Positions 8,529 through 17,752 of a stretch of 64,000 nucleotides of DNA are shown here, piece after piece. The position numbers and the translations under genes were made by a program. Position 1 is the first letter of the stretch. Each line of letters begins with the position of its first letter. A model generated the notes under the pieces. It had not been told where the DNA came from, ran no database searches, and was given only the letters and a program-made list of their open reading frames with translations. This DNA is from Flavobacterium sp. HSC-32F16 (GTDB lineage: Bacteria > Bacteroidota > Bacteroidia > Flavobacteriales > Flavobacteriaceae): assembly GCF_024171645.1 (NCBI RefSeq), contig NZ_JALKAC010000006.1, forward strand, positions 1 to 64,000, read 5' to 3'.

Positions 8529-9653
8529 TTATTTTAGTTTATAAATTTCAGATCCGGCTAGTAAAAAACAACCTAATCCATAATCTTCAAAATCAGGAAT
8601 TTTATCGTAAGACAAAGGCTGTCCGTCCTTAGGTTCCTTACCAGTAGACTGCAAATATCCTAAAAAACCATTTGTATGCAGACTCTCGGTTGTTATTGCA
8701 TTCCACGCCTTTTGAATAACCGGCAGATAGATTTCTTTTTTAAGAATGCCGCTGTTTATTCCATAAGCCATTCCATAAATAAATAAGGCCGTTCCTGAGG
8801 TTTCTTTTTCGCCAAAATTTGCCGGATCATGAAGACTCACATTCCAGAAACCATCGGGTCTTTGAATAGGAACCAGAGCCGCTGCCATTGCCTTTAAATC
8901 TTTTACATACTGCTCTCTGTGCGGTGCATTTTCCGGAATAATAGTCAGGACTTTTGCCAAGGCCGCAATCACCCATCCGTTACCACGGCTCCAATAACAA
9001 TTTTTTCCGTTAGGTTCTTTATAAGGCGGATCAAAATCAGCATCACGCCACCATAAACCTTCTTTTGGATTGTACAAACCATTGTCGCCGTGTTTATTTC
9101 TCGAGAACATATACATGTCATACATTTTTTCGAAATAACGGTTGTCTTTTTCTAAAACACCCATTTTAGCAAAAACCGGCATTCCCATTTGAATAGCGTC
9201 AATCCAAGACCAATCATTGAGCTGAGGTGTGTTTAACAGCATATTGATATTTGCCTTTGTGTTTTTGAGTTTTTTAGCATCAGGTTCCAGATTATACAAA
9301 TCAATATACGTCTGAGCCGCACAATAATTATCAGCATTTCGTGTAACGTTGCCGCCGTTAAATCCCCATTTGTGAAATTCGGCCCAGCCATAAGCGTAAT
9401 CATAATACGCTTCTTTAGGGAAAATTTCATGCAGAGCCATTAATCCTTCATAATATACACCACGTGTCCAGATGTTGCTGGGACGTTCTTTATTGGTTAT
9501 AATGGTTTTTCCGGTTTCCGGCCATTTCTGCATAAAATAATCATTGGCAAGTATCATTTGTTTTAAAACCTGTTTTTTATCCAATGATTCCTGAGCACAA
9601 AGGCTTGTTAAGGATAAAATAGAGACGGTAAAGAGGGTGAATAATTTTTTCAT
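8529..9653 (-). CDS. GH105 unsaturated rhamnogalacturonyl hydrolase
   Basis: A 374-residue (alpha/alpha)6-barrel enzyme of the GH88/GH105 type. Signal peptide to about residue 20 (SLCAQ), so periplasmic or surface. Family marks: the WIDAIQMGMPVFAKMG segment carrying the catalytic Asp, and YWSRGNGWVIAAL. The enzyme hydrates the 4,5-double bond of the unsaturated galacturonate that a rhamnogalacturonan lyase leaves at the non-reducing end, which fits the PL11 lyase of this locus. Second gene of an operon with GH106 (18 bp gap). The length agrees with YteR/YesR relatives. Confidence 0.9.
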   Translation of the reverse strand: MKKLFTLFTVSILSLTSLCAQESLDKKQVLKQMILANDYFMQKWPETGKTIITNKERPSNIWTRGVYYEGLMALHEIFPKEAYYDYAYGWAEFHKWGFNGGNVTRNADNYCAAQTYIDLYNLEPDAKKLKNTKANINMLLNTPQLNDWSWIDAIQMGMPVFAKMGVLEKDNRYFEKMYDMYMFSRNKHGDNGLYNPKEGLWWRDADFDPPYKEPNGKNCYWSRGNGWVIAALAKVLTIIPENAPHREQYVKDLKAMAAALVPIQRPDGFWNVSLHDPANFGEKETSGTALFIYGMAYGINSGILKKEIYLPVIQKAWNAITTESLHTNGFLGYLQSTGKEPKDGQPLSYDKIPDFEDYGLGCFLLAGSEIYKLK

Positions 9654-9671
9654 TTTTTGGTTATTTGGCAG

Positions 9672-12467
9672 TTAGTTTTGTTGTTGTAAAGGCGTAAGGC
9701 TTACGGGACCTAAAAGTCCGGACGGCATGAGATTCCACTTTGTGGCATCAAATTTTTTATAATCCTTATCGACCATATTTATTTCGTAGAAAATTTTCCA
9801 TTCCTGACCTTTTAATTCCATATCGCGTATGCGGTTGGCAGGGAGATTGGTTACCTGAATTTTTAAAATGTTTTTTCCGGATTTTAAATTTTGTATCTGT
9901 AGTTTATAGGGAACAGACCAGGCTGTGCCTATAAATTCATCATTAATCCAGACTTTGGCACTTTCGCGTACATCACCAAGATTGAGATCCCAATTTTTTA
10001 TTTTAGAATTTGGACTCTCGAATTCAAGCATATATGTTGCTGATCCAGAAAAAGCTTCTGCATCCGGATTTAATTTTGTCCACGATTCTAAATTAGAAAC
10101 TACAGCATCAGCAGGCAGTTTTGGTCCGCCTTTGTCAAACGATAATTTCCAGTTTCCCTTTAATGCGGCTGGCTCTGAAGTGCTTTCAAAATACATCCAT
10201 TTTTTTTGCGAAGCTGTGTTTTCAGTTTTTAAAAAGTAAGACTGTCCCGGTTCAATTTTGAGTTTTACATACGTGATTTGATTTTTTTTATTGACAATTG
10301 CATTTCCAAATTCCCGAGTTAACGGATCAAGAATGATAACTTCTTTGTTTTCAATTTGAAGCGGAATAAAATCATCTATTGTTTTTGAAGTATGATTAAC
10401 CAGATAGTAGATTTTTTCGCCGTTCATATTTCTTCTAATGAATTTTAAACCGGAATTTACCAAGCTTTCCGGGTGTATTTTGGTATCTTCTAAACTTTTA
10501 AAAAGATCAGAAACGGCTTGTATTTTATTCTCGGCCAAAAGATTTTTAAGATTTTGTTCTTGTTTTTTATACTCATTAAATCCCGGAACCGATTCCGGCA
10601 GTCCTTCAAATAGAACAGAAGCTCCGGCTTTTTTTAAGTCAATAAGTTTTTGCAGTGTTTCAAGCGGCATTTTTTGGCAGGACGGAATAATTAATGATTT
10701 GTAATTTCCTCCGGGCAATACAATTTTTCCATTTACAACTTTGGCCTCGGCAATAAATTTATCTGAGATAAAATCAACGCTGTAGCCTTTTTTCATAAGG
10801 TTTTTGGTTGTATCATAAAAAGAAGTTCCATAAAGCCATTCTGATAAAGAATGTATTTTGAACTGGTAAAACAAAGTGCCTTTTTCGTATTTGTCCCAAG
10901 CATCAAAAATAGGCCAGTAAAGCAGCATTTCGTTATCAGGTTTCCCCTGCTGTAATAAGGACTGACAATTTGAAATATAAGAAAATAAAGCCGGAGCATC
11001 TTCCCAAATGGTATTGTTTGAATTGAAATTTACCGAAGCATAAAACTGCCATCCCGGCCATACAGCTCGATCTGGAGAATAAGTAGAGCCGTGCAGAAAA
11101 ATATGATTAACTCCATTAAGCAGTAAATCTTCGGCTTCTGGTTTAGACTGAGACAAAGCGGTTTTAAAATGTTCTCTAAGCCATGTAAAAGTTTCGGATG
11201 AAACTAGATTTTTACCCGAAATATGTGCTGCCGAAGAAGAAAATTTGAGCATTACAGGATCAGCATCTCCTTCGCGGATATCTTCTTTTTCACGTCGTAA
11301 ACCCGGAATATCAAAAGGCATTGAGCCAAAAGTTTCACATTCAGGAATATCGGCAGATGCATACAAATCAATTAAATTTCCGGGAGAACCGTGTGCCTGA
11401 AGTTTTGTTTTGAAATTTTTAGAATGCGCCCAGCTGGTCCATGATTTGTCAAATTTATTTAAGAGCAAATCAGCTATAGTCTGGCGGTAATCGCTTCTTA
11501 TTCGGTTTCCGGTTTCGTTATCGGTTTCATTCAATAAAATAGGAAGTTCTTTCTTTAAATCGTAGCCGCGTAATTTTTTAAATTCTTCAAAAAAATCAGG
11601 AGTAAAGTCTGTTCCGTAAACTTCAAAACTATCATTAAAAATGGCCCTGATTTTTCCTTCTCTTCCTCTTAAAGCGTTATCAAAAGGAACAACATAGGCT
11701 TTTAAGGCTTCTGCCGAATAATGATCTAGAGTATAACCACTGCCTGCCGGAGCAGCTCTTTTTACCTGTTGTCCGGTTTTACCGCTGAATACGGCATAAA
11801 TTGTATAATCAGTTTTTTTAGCCTTCCAGTTTAGTTTATTAGGCTCCAGTTTATTGGGCAGTTTTATATTTGATCCTTCGAGTCCTTTATCGGTTACGTT
11901 TATTTTTTTGTTTTGAAGTTCATTAGTCAAATTGACAAACGAACCGTAGTTTCCGTAAGCCACAACATACAAAAGAGAAGCAGGAACTTTTTCTTTGCTG
12001 TTTTGAAGCGTAATGTTTCCATTAAAAGTTTCATTTTTTTTAAGCTGATATTTCTCGACAATAAGTTTAGTTGCGGCGTGAGGCAAAGTAACGTGCGATC
12101 CTCCATACGGCCATCCGGTTCCTAAAACCATATCGACCTGCATTTTTAAACTGTCGGAAACATGAAGGGTGTAATCGAGCATCTCCATCCATTTAGGCGA
12201 TAAATAGTCAATAAAATTGTTCTCTTCGCCTTTTACGCCATAGATAGGCGTGATTTCAACGCCTCCAATTCCAGCTTTATGAAATTCTACAAGGCTTCTT
12301 TTTAAGTTAGGTTTATCAACCGCGCTTCCCATCCACCACCAGCGTGCCCACGGCTGATTAATGTTGGTTGATTTTGGCCACGGTGAAACCGTTTTTTCTT
12401 GTGAAAACACATAAAAAAAACAGAATAACATCACTATAATAAAGCCGTTTTTTTGAGATTGCTGCAT
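9672..12467 (-). CDS. GH106-type alpha-L-rhamnosidase
   Basis: A 931-residue secreted enzyme, signal peptide MQQSQKNGFI to VFSQ (about 22). The N-terminal PWARWWWMGSAVDKPNL and IGGVEITPIYGV signatures and the domain order (catalytic barrel, then a C-terminal galactose-binding-like sugar-binding domain near residues 780-920) match GH106 of Bacteroidetes. Known activity: inverting alpha-L-rhamnosidase on rhamnogalacturonan backbones. First gene of the GH106-GH105 operon. A CAGGA-type operator (12585-12605) and a TACTTTTA -7 box (12559-12566) lie upstream on its strand and are arranged exactly as at the divergent susC promoter, so both operons should respond together. Confidence 0.88.
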   Translation of the reverse strand: MQQSQKNGFIIVMLFCFFYVFSQEKTVSPWPKSTNINQPWARWWWMGSAVDKPNLKRSLVEFHKAGIGGVEITPIYGVKGEENNFIDYLSPKWMEMLDYTLHVSDSLKMQVDMVLGTGWPYGGSHVTLPHAATKLIVEKYQLKKNETFNGNITLQNSKEKVPASLLYVVAYGNYGSFVNLTNELQNKKINVTDKGLEGSNIKLPNKLEPNKLNWKAKKTDYTIYAVFSGKTGQQVKRAAPAGSGYTLDHYSAEALKAYVVPFDNALRGREGKIRAIFNDSFEVYGTDFTPDFFEEFKKLRGYDLKKELPILLNETDNETGNRIRSDYRQTIADLLLNKFDKSWTSWAHSKNFKTKLQAHGSPGNLIDLYASADIPECETFGSMPFDIPGLRREKEDIREGDADPVMLKFSSSAAHISGKNLVSSETFTWLREHFKTALSQSKPEAEDLLLNGVNHIFLHGSTYSPDRAVWPGWQFYASVNFNSNNTIWEDAPALFSYISNCQSLLQQGKPDNEMLLYWPIFDAWDKYEKGTLFYQFKIHSLSEWLYGTSFYDTTKNLMKKGYSVDFISDKFIAEAKVVNGKIVLPGGNYKSLIIPSCQKMPLETLQKLIDLKKAGASVLFEGLPESVPGFNEYKKQEQNLKNLLAENKIQAVSDLFKSLEDTKIHPESLVNSGLKFIRRNMNGEKIYYLVNHTSKTIDDFIPLQIENKEVIILDPLTREFGNAIVNKKNQITYVKLKIEPGQSYFLKTENTASQKKWMYFESTSEPAALKGNWKLSFDKGGPKLPADAVVSNLESWTKLNPDAEAFSGSATYMLEFESPNSKIKNWDLNLGDVRESAKVWINDEFIGTAWSVPYKLQIQNLKSGKNILKIQVTNLPANRIRDMELKGQEWKIFYEINMVDKDYKKFDATKWNLMPSGLLGPVSLTPLQQQN

Positions 12468-12558
12468 GTATATTTTGATTTTTTAAACTTCTATAAATAA
12501 AGCTTATTTCTTATTTTATTGTCTTGAAAAGTGACATTTGATTTTCTTCGCAATAAGG

Positions 12559-12566
12559 TAAAAGTA
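12559..12566 (-). promoter_or_regulatory. -7 box of the GH106 promoter
   Basis: Reads TACTTTTA on the minus strand (7 of the TAnnTTTG pattern with one mismatch). The first base is 27 nt from the second CAGG of the operator at 12585-12605. Confidence 0.55.
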
Positions 12567-12584
12567 TGATCAGCGTGTGAAAAT

Positions 12585-12605
12585 GCTATCCTGTAGCGTC
12601 CTGTT
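12585..12605 (-). promoter_or_regulatory. Shared CAGGA operator, site A (GH106)
   Basis: On the minus strand: CAGGACGCTACAGGATAGC, preceded by AA. Two CAGGA cores start 10 bp apart, and the second is flanked by the dyad GCTA...TAGC. It is one of six such sites in the window. Confidence 0.7.
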
Positions 12606-12828
12606 TTTATGAAATAATTCAAAAAATAAAATTATCAGTTAAATAAGGATATAAGTTATTATTTTATATTTTTTTATGTAAATAAATATGAAATATAAAA
12701 AAATAATTTGCTAAAATTTTTGATAATATATTTTTGAATTTCGCAATGAATTAGCAGTTGTAAATCAAGCAGTTGTGCGTAATTTTTGTTAAAGTAAACT
12801 TAGAAATAATTATAAGATATTGAAAGTT

Positions 12829-12850
12829 AACAGGATACTACAGGATACTG
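12829..12850 (+). promoter_or_regulatory. Shared CAGGA operator, site B (susC)
   Basis: CAGGATACTACAGGATACTG (12831-12850): an almost exact 10-bp direct repeat. The second CAGG starts 27 nt before the -7 box at 12868. Confidence 0.75.
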
Positions 12851-12867
12851 CGGAAAGCACTTCTAAA

Positions 12868-12875
12868 TAAATTTG
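12868..12875 (+). promoter_or_regulatory. -7 box of the susC promoter
   Basis: TAAATTTG, a full match to the Bacteroidetes TAnnTTTG box. The usual -33 TTG is replaced by the operator. The predicted leader is about 28 nt. Confidence 0.65.
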
Positions 12876-12901
12876 GTTTGAACTAATTAACTAACCAAAT
12901 T
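12870..12901. repeat. Inverted repeat at the susC start site
   Basis: Perfect 9-bp arms AATTTGGTT (12870-12878) and AACCAAATT (12893-12901), spanning the -7 box and the leader just before the susC start at 12910. Confidence 0.5.
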
Positions 12902-12909
12902 GAACTTTT

Positions 12910-15900
12910 ATGAAAAACAAGCTTAATCTTTTGCTGATTATGGTCTTATTTGTACTTGCGTACTCATCAGGCTACGGGCAGGAAAAAACGGTTACAGGAA
13001 CCGTTACTGATCCAGCCAAATTATCAATACCTGGTGTTAACGTAATTGTCAAGGGAACCAACAGGTCTACCAGTACCGATTTTGATGGAAAATACAATAT
13101 TTCGGCCGCAGCCGGAGAAACATTAGTCTTTTCGTTTGTGGGATTTGTAAAACAGGAAATAAAAATTGGAACCGCTGCGAGTTACAATGTTTCTCTTGAT
13201 GCAGAAAGTGCAAACCTTAACGAAGTTGTCGTAATTGGTTACGGCACGCAAAAGAAGAAGCTGACTTCGGGAGCGATTTCAGGAATTAAAACCGAATCTT
13301 TTGCAGAGCGTCCAATTTCGAGAATTGATCAGGGATTAATTGGTCAGGTAGCCGGAGTTCGTGTAAAACAAACTACAGGGCTTCCGGGACAGCCTTTTAG
13401 TATAGAAATCAGAGGAGCGGGTTCTATTACCGCAGGAAACGAGCCTTTGTATGTTATTGACGGATTTCCTATCTATACAGAAGGATCAAATAGTAACGGA
13501 GCATTTTCAAATGGAAGCCCGCTGGACAATATGAACCCAAATGATGTGGCTTCTATTGAAGTTTTAAAAGATGCTTCGGCGGCTGCAATTTATGGTTCTC
13601 GTGCTTCAAACGGGGTAGTAATTATTACCACCAAAAAGGGTAAAAAAGGAAAACCAAAATTTACTTTTAATACTTACGGGGGAGTGAATAAAGAAGCAAA
13701 CCGTGTAGATATGCTGTCTGCCGAAGGTTGGATTAAAAGAGCCAAAACAATGATCGATTCACAATGGGTTGGATCAGGAATTGCCGGTGCTTCTGCCGGT
13801 CAGACTACTTCAGAAAGAATTGCCGCTTACAACGCAGCAAATCCTTCTGCACCGCTTACAACAGCCAATACAAGATATTACTCGTATTTGTATGATGATA
13901 GATGGGATATGCCTGGACATCCTGGATTAGATTATATCGACTGGCAGGATAAAGTTTTCCGTACGGGAGAATTCAGCAATTATCAATTAACAGCTTCGGG
14001 CGCTACAGATGCGGTGAATTACTATGTTTCTGCCAATTATCAAAAAAATACCGGATACATTGTAGGAACAGATTATTCTCTTTTCTCGGCAAGAGCCAAT
14101 GTAGATGTTAAGTTGTCTGAAAATTTTAAAATGGGAATTAATTTAGCGCCTTCGTATTCAATTAAAAATGATCCGGGTGTTGAAGGAAAAGACAATACTT
14201 TGTTTAAAGCTCTTACTGCAACGCCGGTTTTTGAAAGTGCGGCAAATGCAGCGGGAGAAAAATATACAACGCGTTATGCGTGGGGTTCCAGTACAACCAA
14301 TATGCTGAATGCTTTAGCGAGAACAGGAAGAAACTCTATGTACAGAAACCTGATTTCGGGATATGCGAGTTACCAGTTTGCAAAAAGTTTTACTTTAAAA
14401 AGCACGATTAACTTTGATAACTCAGACAACGTAAACGAGAGTTATACGCCAAACGATGTAATTGCAAGTATTAGAGGAGCTTATAATACATATAGAAGAC
14501 AGAATATCGTAAACGAAAATACATTGACGTTTGATAAAACTTTTGGAAGCCACAGTTTTAACTTGCTTTTAGGAGAGTCTTTTAACTCGTATGAAATTAC
14601 AAAATCGACTATGTCTTCGGGAGCGCTTTACAACAATTCAAGTATCGAAACACTGCCTGCGGGATCTATTGGTTCTACAACGGCTGAAAAGAATACGCTC
14701 TTATCTTATTTCTCTCGTATTCAGTACAATTTCAGAGAAAAATATATTTTATCAGCAAGTATAAGACGTGATGGTTCTTCTAAATTTGGAACCGACAGAA
14801 GATGGGGAACTTTTTCATCTCTTTCATTGGGATGGAGAGTTAAACAAGAAGCTTTTCTTCAGAATGCAGACTGGTTGACGGAGTTTAAATTAAGAGCCAG
14901 CACAGGTATAAACGGAAGTAATAATATTGGAAGTTATGCGCAGTATGCCACTCTTGGAACTTACAATTACTCAATTGGAGGCGCAGTAGCGATTGGTCAG
15001 GGAGCGGCTTCTATACCAAATCCGTCATTACACTGGGAAGAATCAAAAAGTATTGATTTTGGTCTGGATTTCGGATTTATCAAAAACAGACTTACAGGAA
15101 CTTTCGAATTGTACAGAAAAAATAACAGCGAATTACTTTTAAGAGTTCCTGTTCCGGGAGATTCTGGTTTTCAAACGTATTTAACCAACATTGGAGAAGT
15201 ACAAAATCAAGGATGGGAATTTGAGTTAAACTCTCTAAACGTGAAAACGCCAAGTTTTGAATGGAGAACTTCGGCAAACATAAGTCATAATGAAAATAAA
15301 GTTTTGGCATTAGGTCCGGATCAGTCTAAAATAGAAATCAGCAATGCATATGACGGAGGTGTACCGTTTGTAAAACTGGAAGTGGGAAAACCAATGTACA
15401 CGATTTTTGGATTAAAGCAAAACGGTGTAATCACTCAGGCCGATATTGATGCGGGTGGCACTACAATTGGAGGAAACAAACTGGTTCTTGGAGATCCAAG
15501 ATATATTGACCAAAACGGCGATAAAAAAATCAATTCAGACGACCGTGTTGATTTAGGAAACCCAACTCCAAAATACACTTGGGGAATCACGAATACTTTT
15601 AAATACAAGGATTTAGATTTAAATGTTTTGGTTCAGGGACAAAACGGAGGAACGGTTTACGGATTAACAGGACGTGCTATTGATCGTACCGGAATGGGAT
15701 CTGTAGAAAATTCTCTAAACGTTGATCCGGCTGTGAGAGGAAACTGGAGAACTTCTTTTGGATACCAGGCCAATTCAGACTGGTTGTATAAATCTGATTA
15801 TGTAAGTATTAGAAGTATTTCGATTGGATATAATTTAAGACAGGCGCTTAAAGGTATTTCAAGAATTGATAACGCAAGATTATATGTAACAGGCGAAAAC

Positions 15901-16053
15901 TGGTTTTACTGGAATAAATACAAAGTAGGTTTTAATCCGGAAGCCGTAAATACTTCAGCAAGTTCAAACAGTGATTTTTCTGTTCCGGTTGATTACGGCG
16001 GAGCGCCTTTGGCAAAATCTTTAGTGATCGGGCTTAACATTAATTTTAATTAA
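12910..16053 (+). CDS. SusC-family TonB-dependent outer-membrane transporter
   Basis: 1047 residues. Signal peptide to about residue 23 (SGYGQ), a carboxypeptidase-like beta-sandwich (about 25-105), the SusC signature LNEVVVIGYGTQKK (about 107-120), a plug domain (GQVAGVRVKQ, then PLYVIDGFPI) and a 22-strand barrel ending NINFN. It imports oligosaccharides through the outer membrane with its SusD partner, encoded 6 bp downstream. Surrounding enzymes point to rhamnogalacturonan oligosaccharides as cargo (inference). Expression is probably driven from the promoter with site B and -7 box at 12829-12875. Length and order are normal for the family. Confidence 0.95.
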   Translation: MKNKLNLLLIMVLFVLAYSSGYGQEKTVTGTVTDPAKLSIPGVNVIVKGTNRSTSTDFDGKYNISAAAGETLVFSFVGFVKQEIKIGTAASYNVSLDAESANLNEVVVIGYGTQKKKLTSGAISGIKTESFAERPISRIDQGLIGQVAGVRVKQTTGLPGQPFSIEIRGAGSITAGNEPLYVIDGFPIYTEGSNSNGAFSNGSPLDNMNPNDVASIEVLKDASAAAIYGSRASNGVVIITTKKGKKGKPKFTFNTYGGVNKEANRVDMLSAEGWIKRAKTMIDSQWVGSGIAGASAGQTTSERIAAYNAANPSAPLTTANTRYYSYLYDDRWDMPGHPGLDYIDWQDKVFRTGEFSNYQLTASGATDAVNYYVSANYQKNTGYIVGTDYSLFSARANVDVKLSENFKMGINLAPSYSIKNDPGVEGKDNTLFKALTATPVFESAANAAGEKYTTRYAWGSSTTNMLNALARTGRNSMYRNLISGYASYQFAKSFTLKSTINFDNSDNVNESYTPNDVIASIRGAYNTYRRQNIVNENTLTFDKTFGSHSFNLLLGESFNSYEITKSTMSSGALYNNSSIETLPAGSIGSTTAEKNTLLSYFSRIQYNFREKYILSASIRRDGSSKFGTDRRWGTFSSLSLGWRVKQEAFLQNADWLTEFKLRASTGINGSNNIGSYAQYATLGTYNYSIGGAVAIGQGAASIPNPSLHWEESKSIDFGLDFGFIKNRLTGTFELYRKNNSELLLRVPVPGDSGFQTYLTNIGEVQNQGWEFELNSLNVKTPSFEWRTSANISHNENKVLALGPDQSKIEISNAYDGGVPFVKLEVGKPMYTIFGLKQNGVITQADIDAGGTTIGGNKLVLGDPRYIDQNGDKKINSDDRVDLGNPTPKYTWGITNTFKYKDLDLNVLVQGQNGGTVYGLTGRAIDRTGMGSVENSLNVDPAVRGNWRTSFGYQANSDWLYKSDYVSIRSISIGYNLRQALKGISRIDNARLYVTGENWFYWNKYKVGFNPEAVNTSASSNSDFSVPVDYGGAPLAKSLVIGLNINFN

Positions 16054-16059
16054 AAAAAA

Positions 16060-17595
16060 ATGAAAAAATATATCTTTATAGCGGCAGGTGCTTTACTATT
16101 ATTTGCACAGTCATCTTGTACAGAGGAGCTTACACAGCTGCCTTTGTCTCAGGGAACAATTGAGAATTTTTATTCGACTCCAGGCGATTTTGCTCAGGCC
16201 AGAAATGCAGCCTATTCAGTAGCTTTTCACGGAACAACCGTTTATGGTTATGCAAATAGATTAATGAATTTAAGCGAAACCAGATCTGATAATTTAATGG
16301 CAACCACACAGGCATCCAGAGACTGGGAAGGAATCAACAGTTTTTACACGTCAATAAGTTCTAACACTTACGTGAAAGAAGCCTACATGACCAACTATAA
16401 TGCGATTTACAAAGCCAATCAGTTATTAGAAAAAATAGCAGAAAAAGGCGATGCAATTTTCGTAAATCCTGCTGAAAAAACGGCAATGGCAGCCGAAGCC
16501 CGTTTCCTTAGAGCATTCTGCTATTTTGATTTAGTAAGATGGTTTGGACGAGTACCATTAATAGACAGAACAATGACGGCTGCAGAAGCGGCAAAAGTGC
16601 CAAGAACGGCTGTGGCTGATATTTATAAACTAATTATTTCAGATTTAGAATTGGCTATTCCGGATCTTGCCCCGTCTTATGATACAGCAAATTTTGGGCG
16701 TGTAACGAAATATGGCGCTAAAGCTATTTTAGGTTTGGTTTACATGACGCGTTCAAGCCCGACTTATGGAATCGACGGCGCAACGCTGGGTTTAAGCGAA
16801 TGGGATAAAGCGTACAAAGAATTAAACGATATTAAATTAAGTGGTTTATATGCCTTTGGAACAGAGTACGATCCAATTTTTAAAACTGAAGGAAATGCGA
16901 ATAAAGAAAATGTATTGGTAATTCCGTACACACAAAATATTTCAACTCCGGTAGGAGGTAACTTTATGGTAGAATTGGGTTACGAGCCTTATTTTGCTTC
17001 TGTAAATTTATCAGCGCAGGGAGCTTTAGAAGCCAGGCCAATTTCAAATGGTTTCATGACAAAGTTTGCCGCAACAGATAAAAGAAAAATCTTTGGAATC
17101 GCTACAAGTTATACCGTAGCCACAGGAACTTACAAAGGCAGTTACACGCTTCCGGTTTTTAAAAAATATATCGATGCCACAAGATACGGAAACGGTCGTG
17201 AAGACTGGGGAGTTGATTTCATGATTACACGTTACACAGATGTATTAATGCTTATGGCCGAATGTACGCTTCATGGCGGGGGTGGCTCTCAGGCAGAAGT
17301 TGACGATATTGTAAATAAAGTAAGAACCAGGGCCGGACTTACGGCAAATGCGGCAAATATTACACTTGACCAATTATTTGACGAAAGAAGAAAAGAGTTC
17401 TTTGCAGAAGGAACAAGATGGTTTGATTTAATTAGATCAGGCAACGCAGTAACGATTATGAATGCCTGGAAAGCAGCAGAAGATACAGAGAATAAAATCA
17501 GAACTATTGATAATAATTCATTGTTATATCCAATTCCTTTATCAGAAATCCTAGCTGTTCCAGGACTTTACGATCAAAATCTTGGTTACGATTAA
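16060..17595 (+). CDS. SusD/RagB-family glycan-binding lipoprotein
   Basis: 511 residues. A lipoprotein signal peptide ends at AQSSC, lipidated Cys20. The TPR-like scaffold and conserved end (FDERRKEFFAEGTRWFDLIRSG, then LYPIPLSEILA) are typical of SusD. It sits as a lid on the SusC barrel at the cell surface and captures glycan. Spacing of 6 bp to susC shows co-transcription, and a terminator at 17637 ends the pair, so the esterase gene after it has its own promoter. Substrate assignment to rhamnogalacturonan is from context. Confidence 0.95.
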   Translation: MKKYIFIAAGALLLFAQSSCTEELTQLPLSQGTIENFYSTPGDFAQARNAAYSVAFHGTTVYGYANRLMNLSETRSDNLMATTQASRDWEGINSFYTSISSNTYVKEAYMTNYNAIYKANQLLEKIAEKGDAIFVNPAEKTAMAAEARFLRAFCYFDLVRWFGRVPLIDRTMTAAEAAKVPRTAVADIYKLIISDLELAIPDLAPSYDTANFGRVTKYGAKAILGLVYMTRSSPTYGIDGATLGLSEWDKAYKELNDIKLSGLYAFGTEYDPIFKTEGNANKENVLVIPYTQNISTPVGGNFMVELGYEPYFASVNLSAQGALEARPISNGFMTKFAATDKRKIFGIATSYTVATGTYKGSYTLPVFKKYIDATRYGNGREDWGVDFMITRYTDVLMLMAECTLHGGGGSQAEVDDIVNKVRTRAGLTANAANITLDQLFDERRKEFFAEGTRWFDLIRSGNAVTIMNAWKAAEDTENKIRTIDNNSLLYPIPLSEILAVPGLYDQNLGYD

Positions 17596-17636
17596 TAAAT
17601 TTTGCCCCACTTTTATTTTTTGTTTTTTTTTGAAAG

Positions 17637-17664
17637 AAGCTGTCTTTTCTGACAGCTTTTTTTT
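17637..17664 (+). terminator. Terminator after susD
   Basis: Stem AAGCTGTC/GACAGCTT (17637-17644 and 17651-17658) with a 6-nt loop and eight T. It separates the susCD transcript from the esterase operon. Confidence 0.85.
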
Positions 17665-17682
17665 CATTTTTGTATTACACTA

Positions 17683-17705
17683 AACAGGAAAGCACAGGAT
17701 GCTTT
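17683..17705 (+). promoter_or_regulatory. Shared CAGGA operator, site C (esterase operon)
   Basis: CAGGAAAGCACAGGATGC at 17685-17702: two CAGGA cores 10 bp apart. The second sits in the perfect 17-bp dyad AAAGCACAGGATGCTTT (17689-17705). Confidence 0.7.
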
Positions 17706-17721
17706 ACTCGTGTAACTATTT

Positions 17722-17729
17722 TAAATTTA
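17722..17729 (+). promoter_or_regulatory. -7 box of the esterase operon
   Basis: TAAATTTA, one mismatch from TAnnTTTG, 27 nt after the second CAGG of site C. Transcription would start near 17736, which excludes the ATG at 17699 and makes 17732 unlikely as the start codon. Confidence 0.6.
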
Positions 17730-17752
17730 AAATGTACTTAAAATCAATGCCC

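Larger units (their letters stand above)
12468..12909. other. Divergent regulatory region between GH106 and susC
   Basis: A 442-bp AT-rich gap with no gene. It holds two copies of the shared tandem CAGGA element (12585-12605 facing left, 12829-12850 facing right), two -7 boxes and a leader hairpin before susC. Confidence 0.8.

Noticed and set aside
9925..10239. Plus-strand frames opposite GH106 and other large genes
   Set aside because: They are antisense shadows of strongly supported genes and show no domain, start context or conservation cue.
12841..12850. CAGGA element as a -35 box of an alternative sigma factor
   Set aside because: The paired -7 boxes match the housekeeping TAnnTTTG pattern, and the tandem 10-bp design is more like a regulator site. 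Not fully excluded.
17699..17752. Upstream start codons for the esterase gene at 17699, 17732 and 17747
   Set aside because: 17699 lies inside operator C, 17732 precedes the predicted transcription start, and 17747 leaves a very short leader; the signal peptide fits from 17753 (17747 remains possible).
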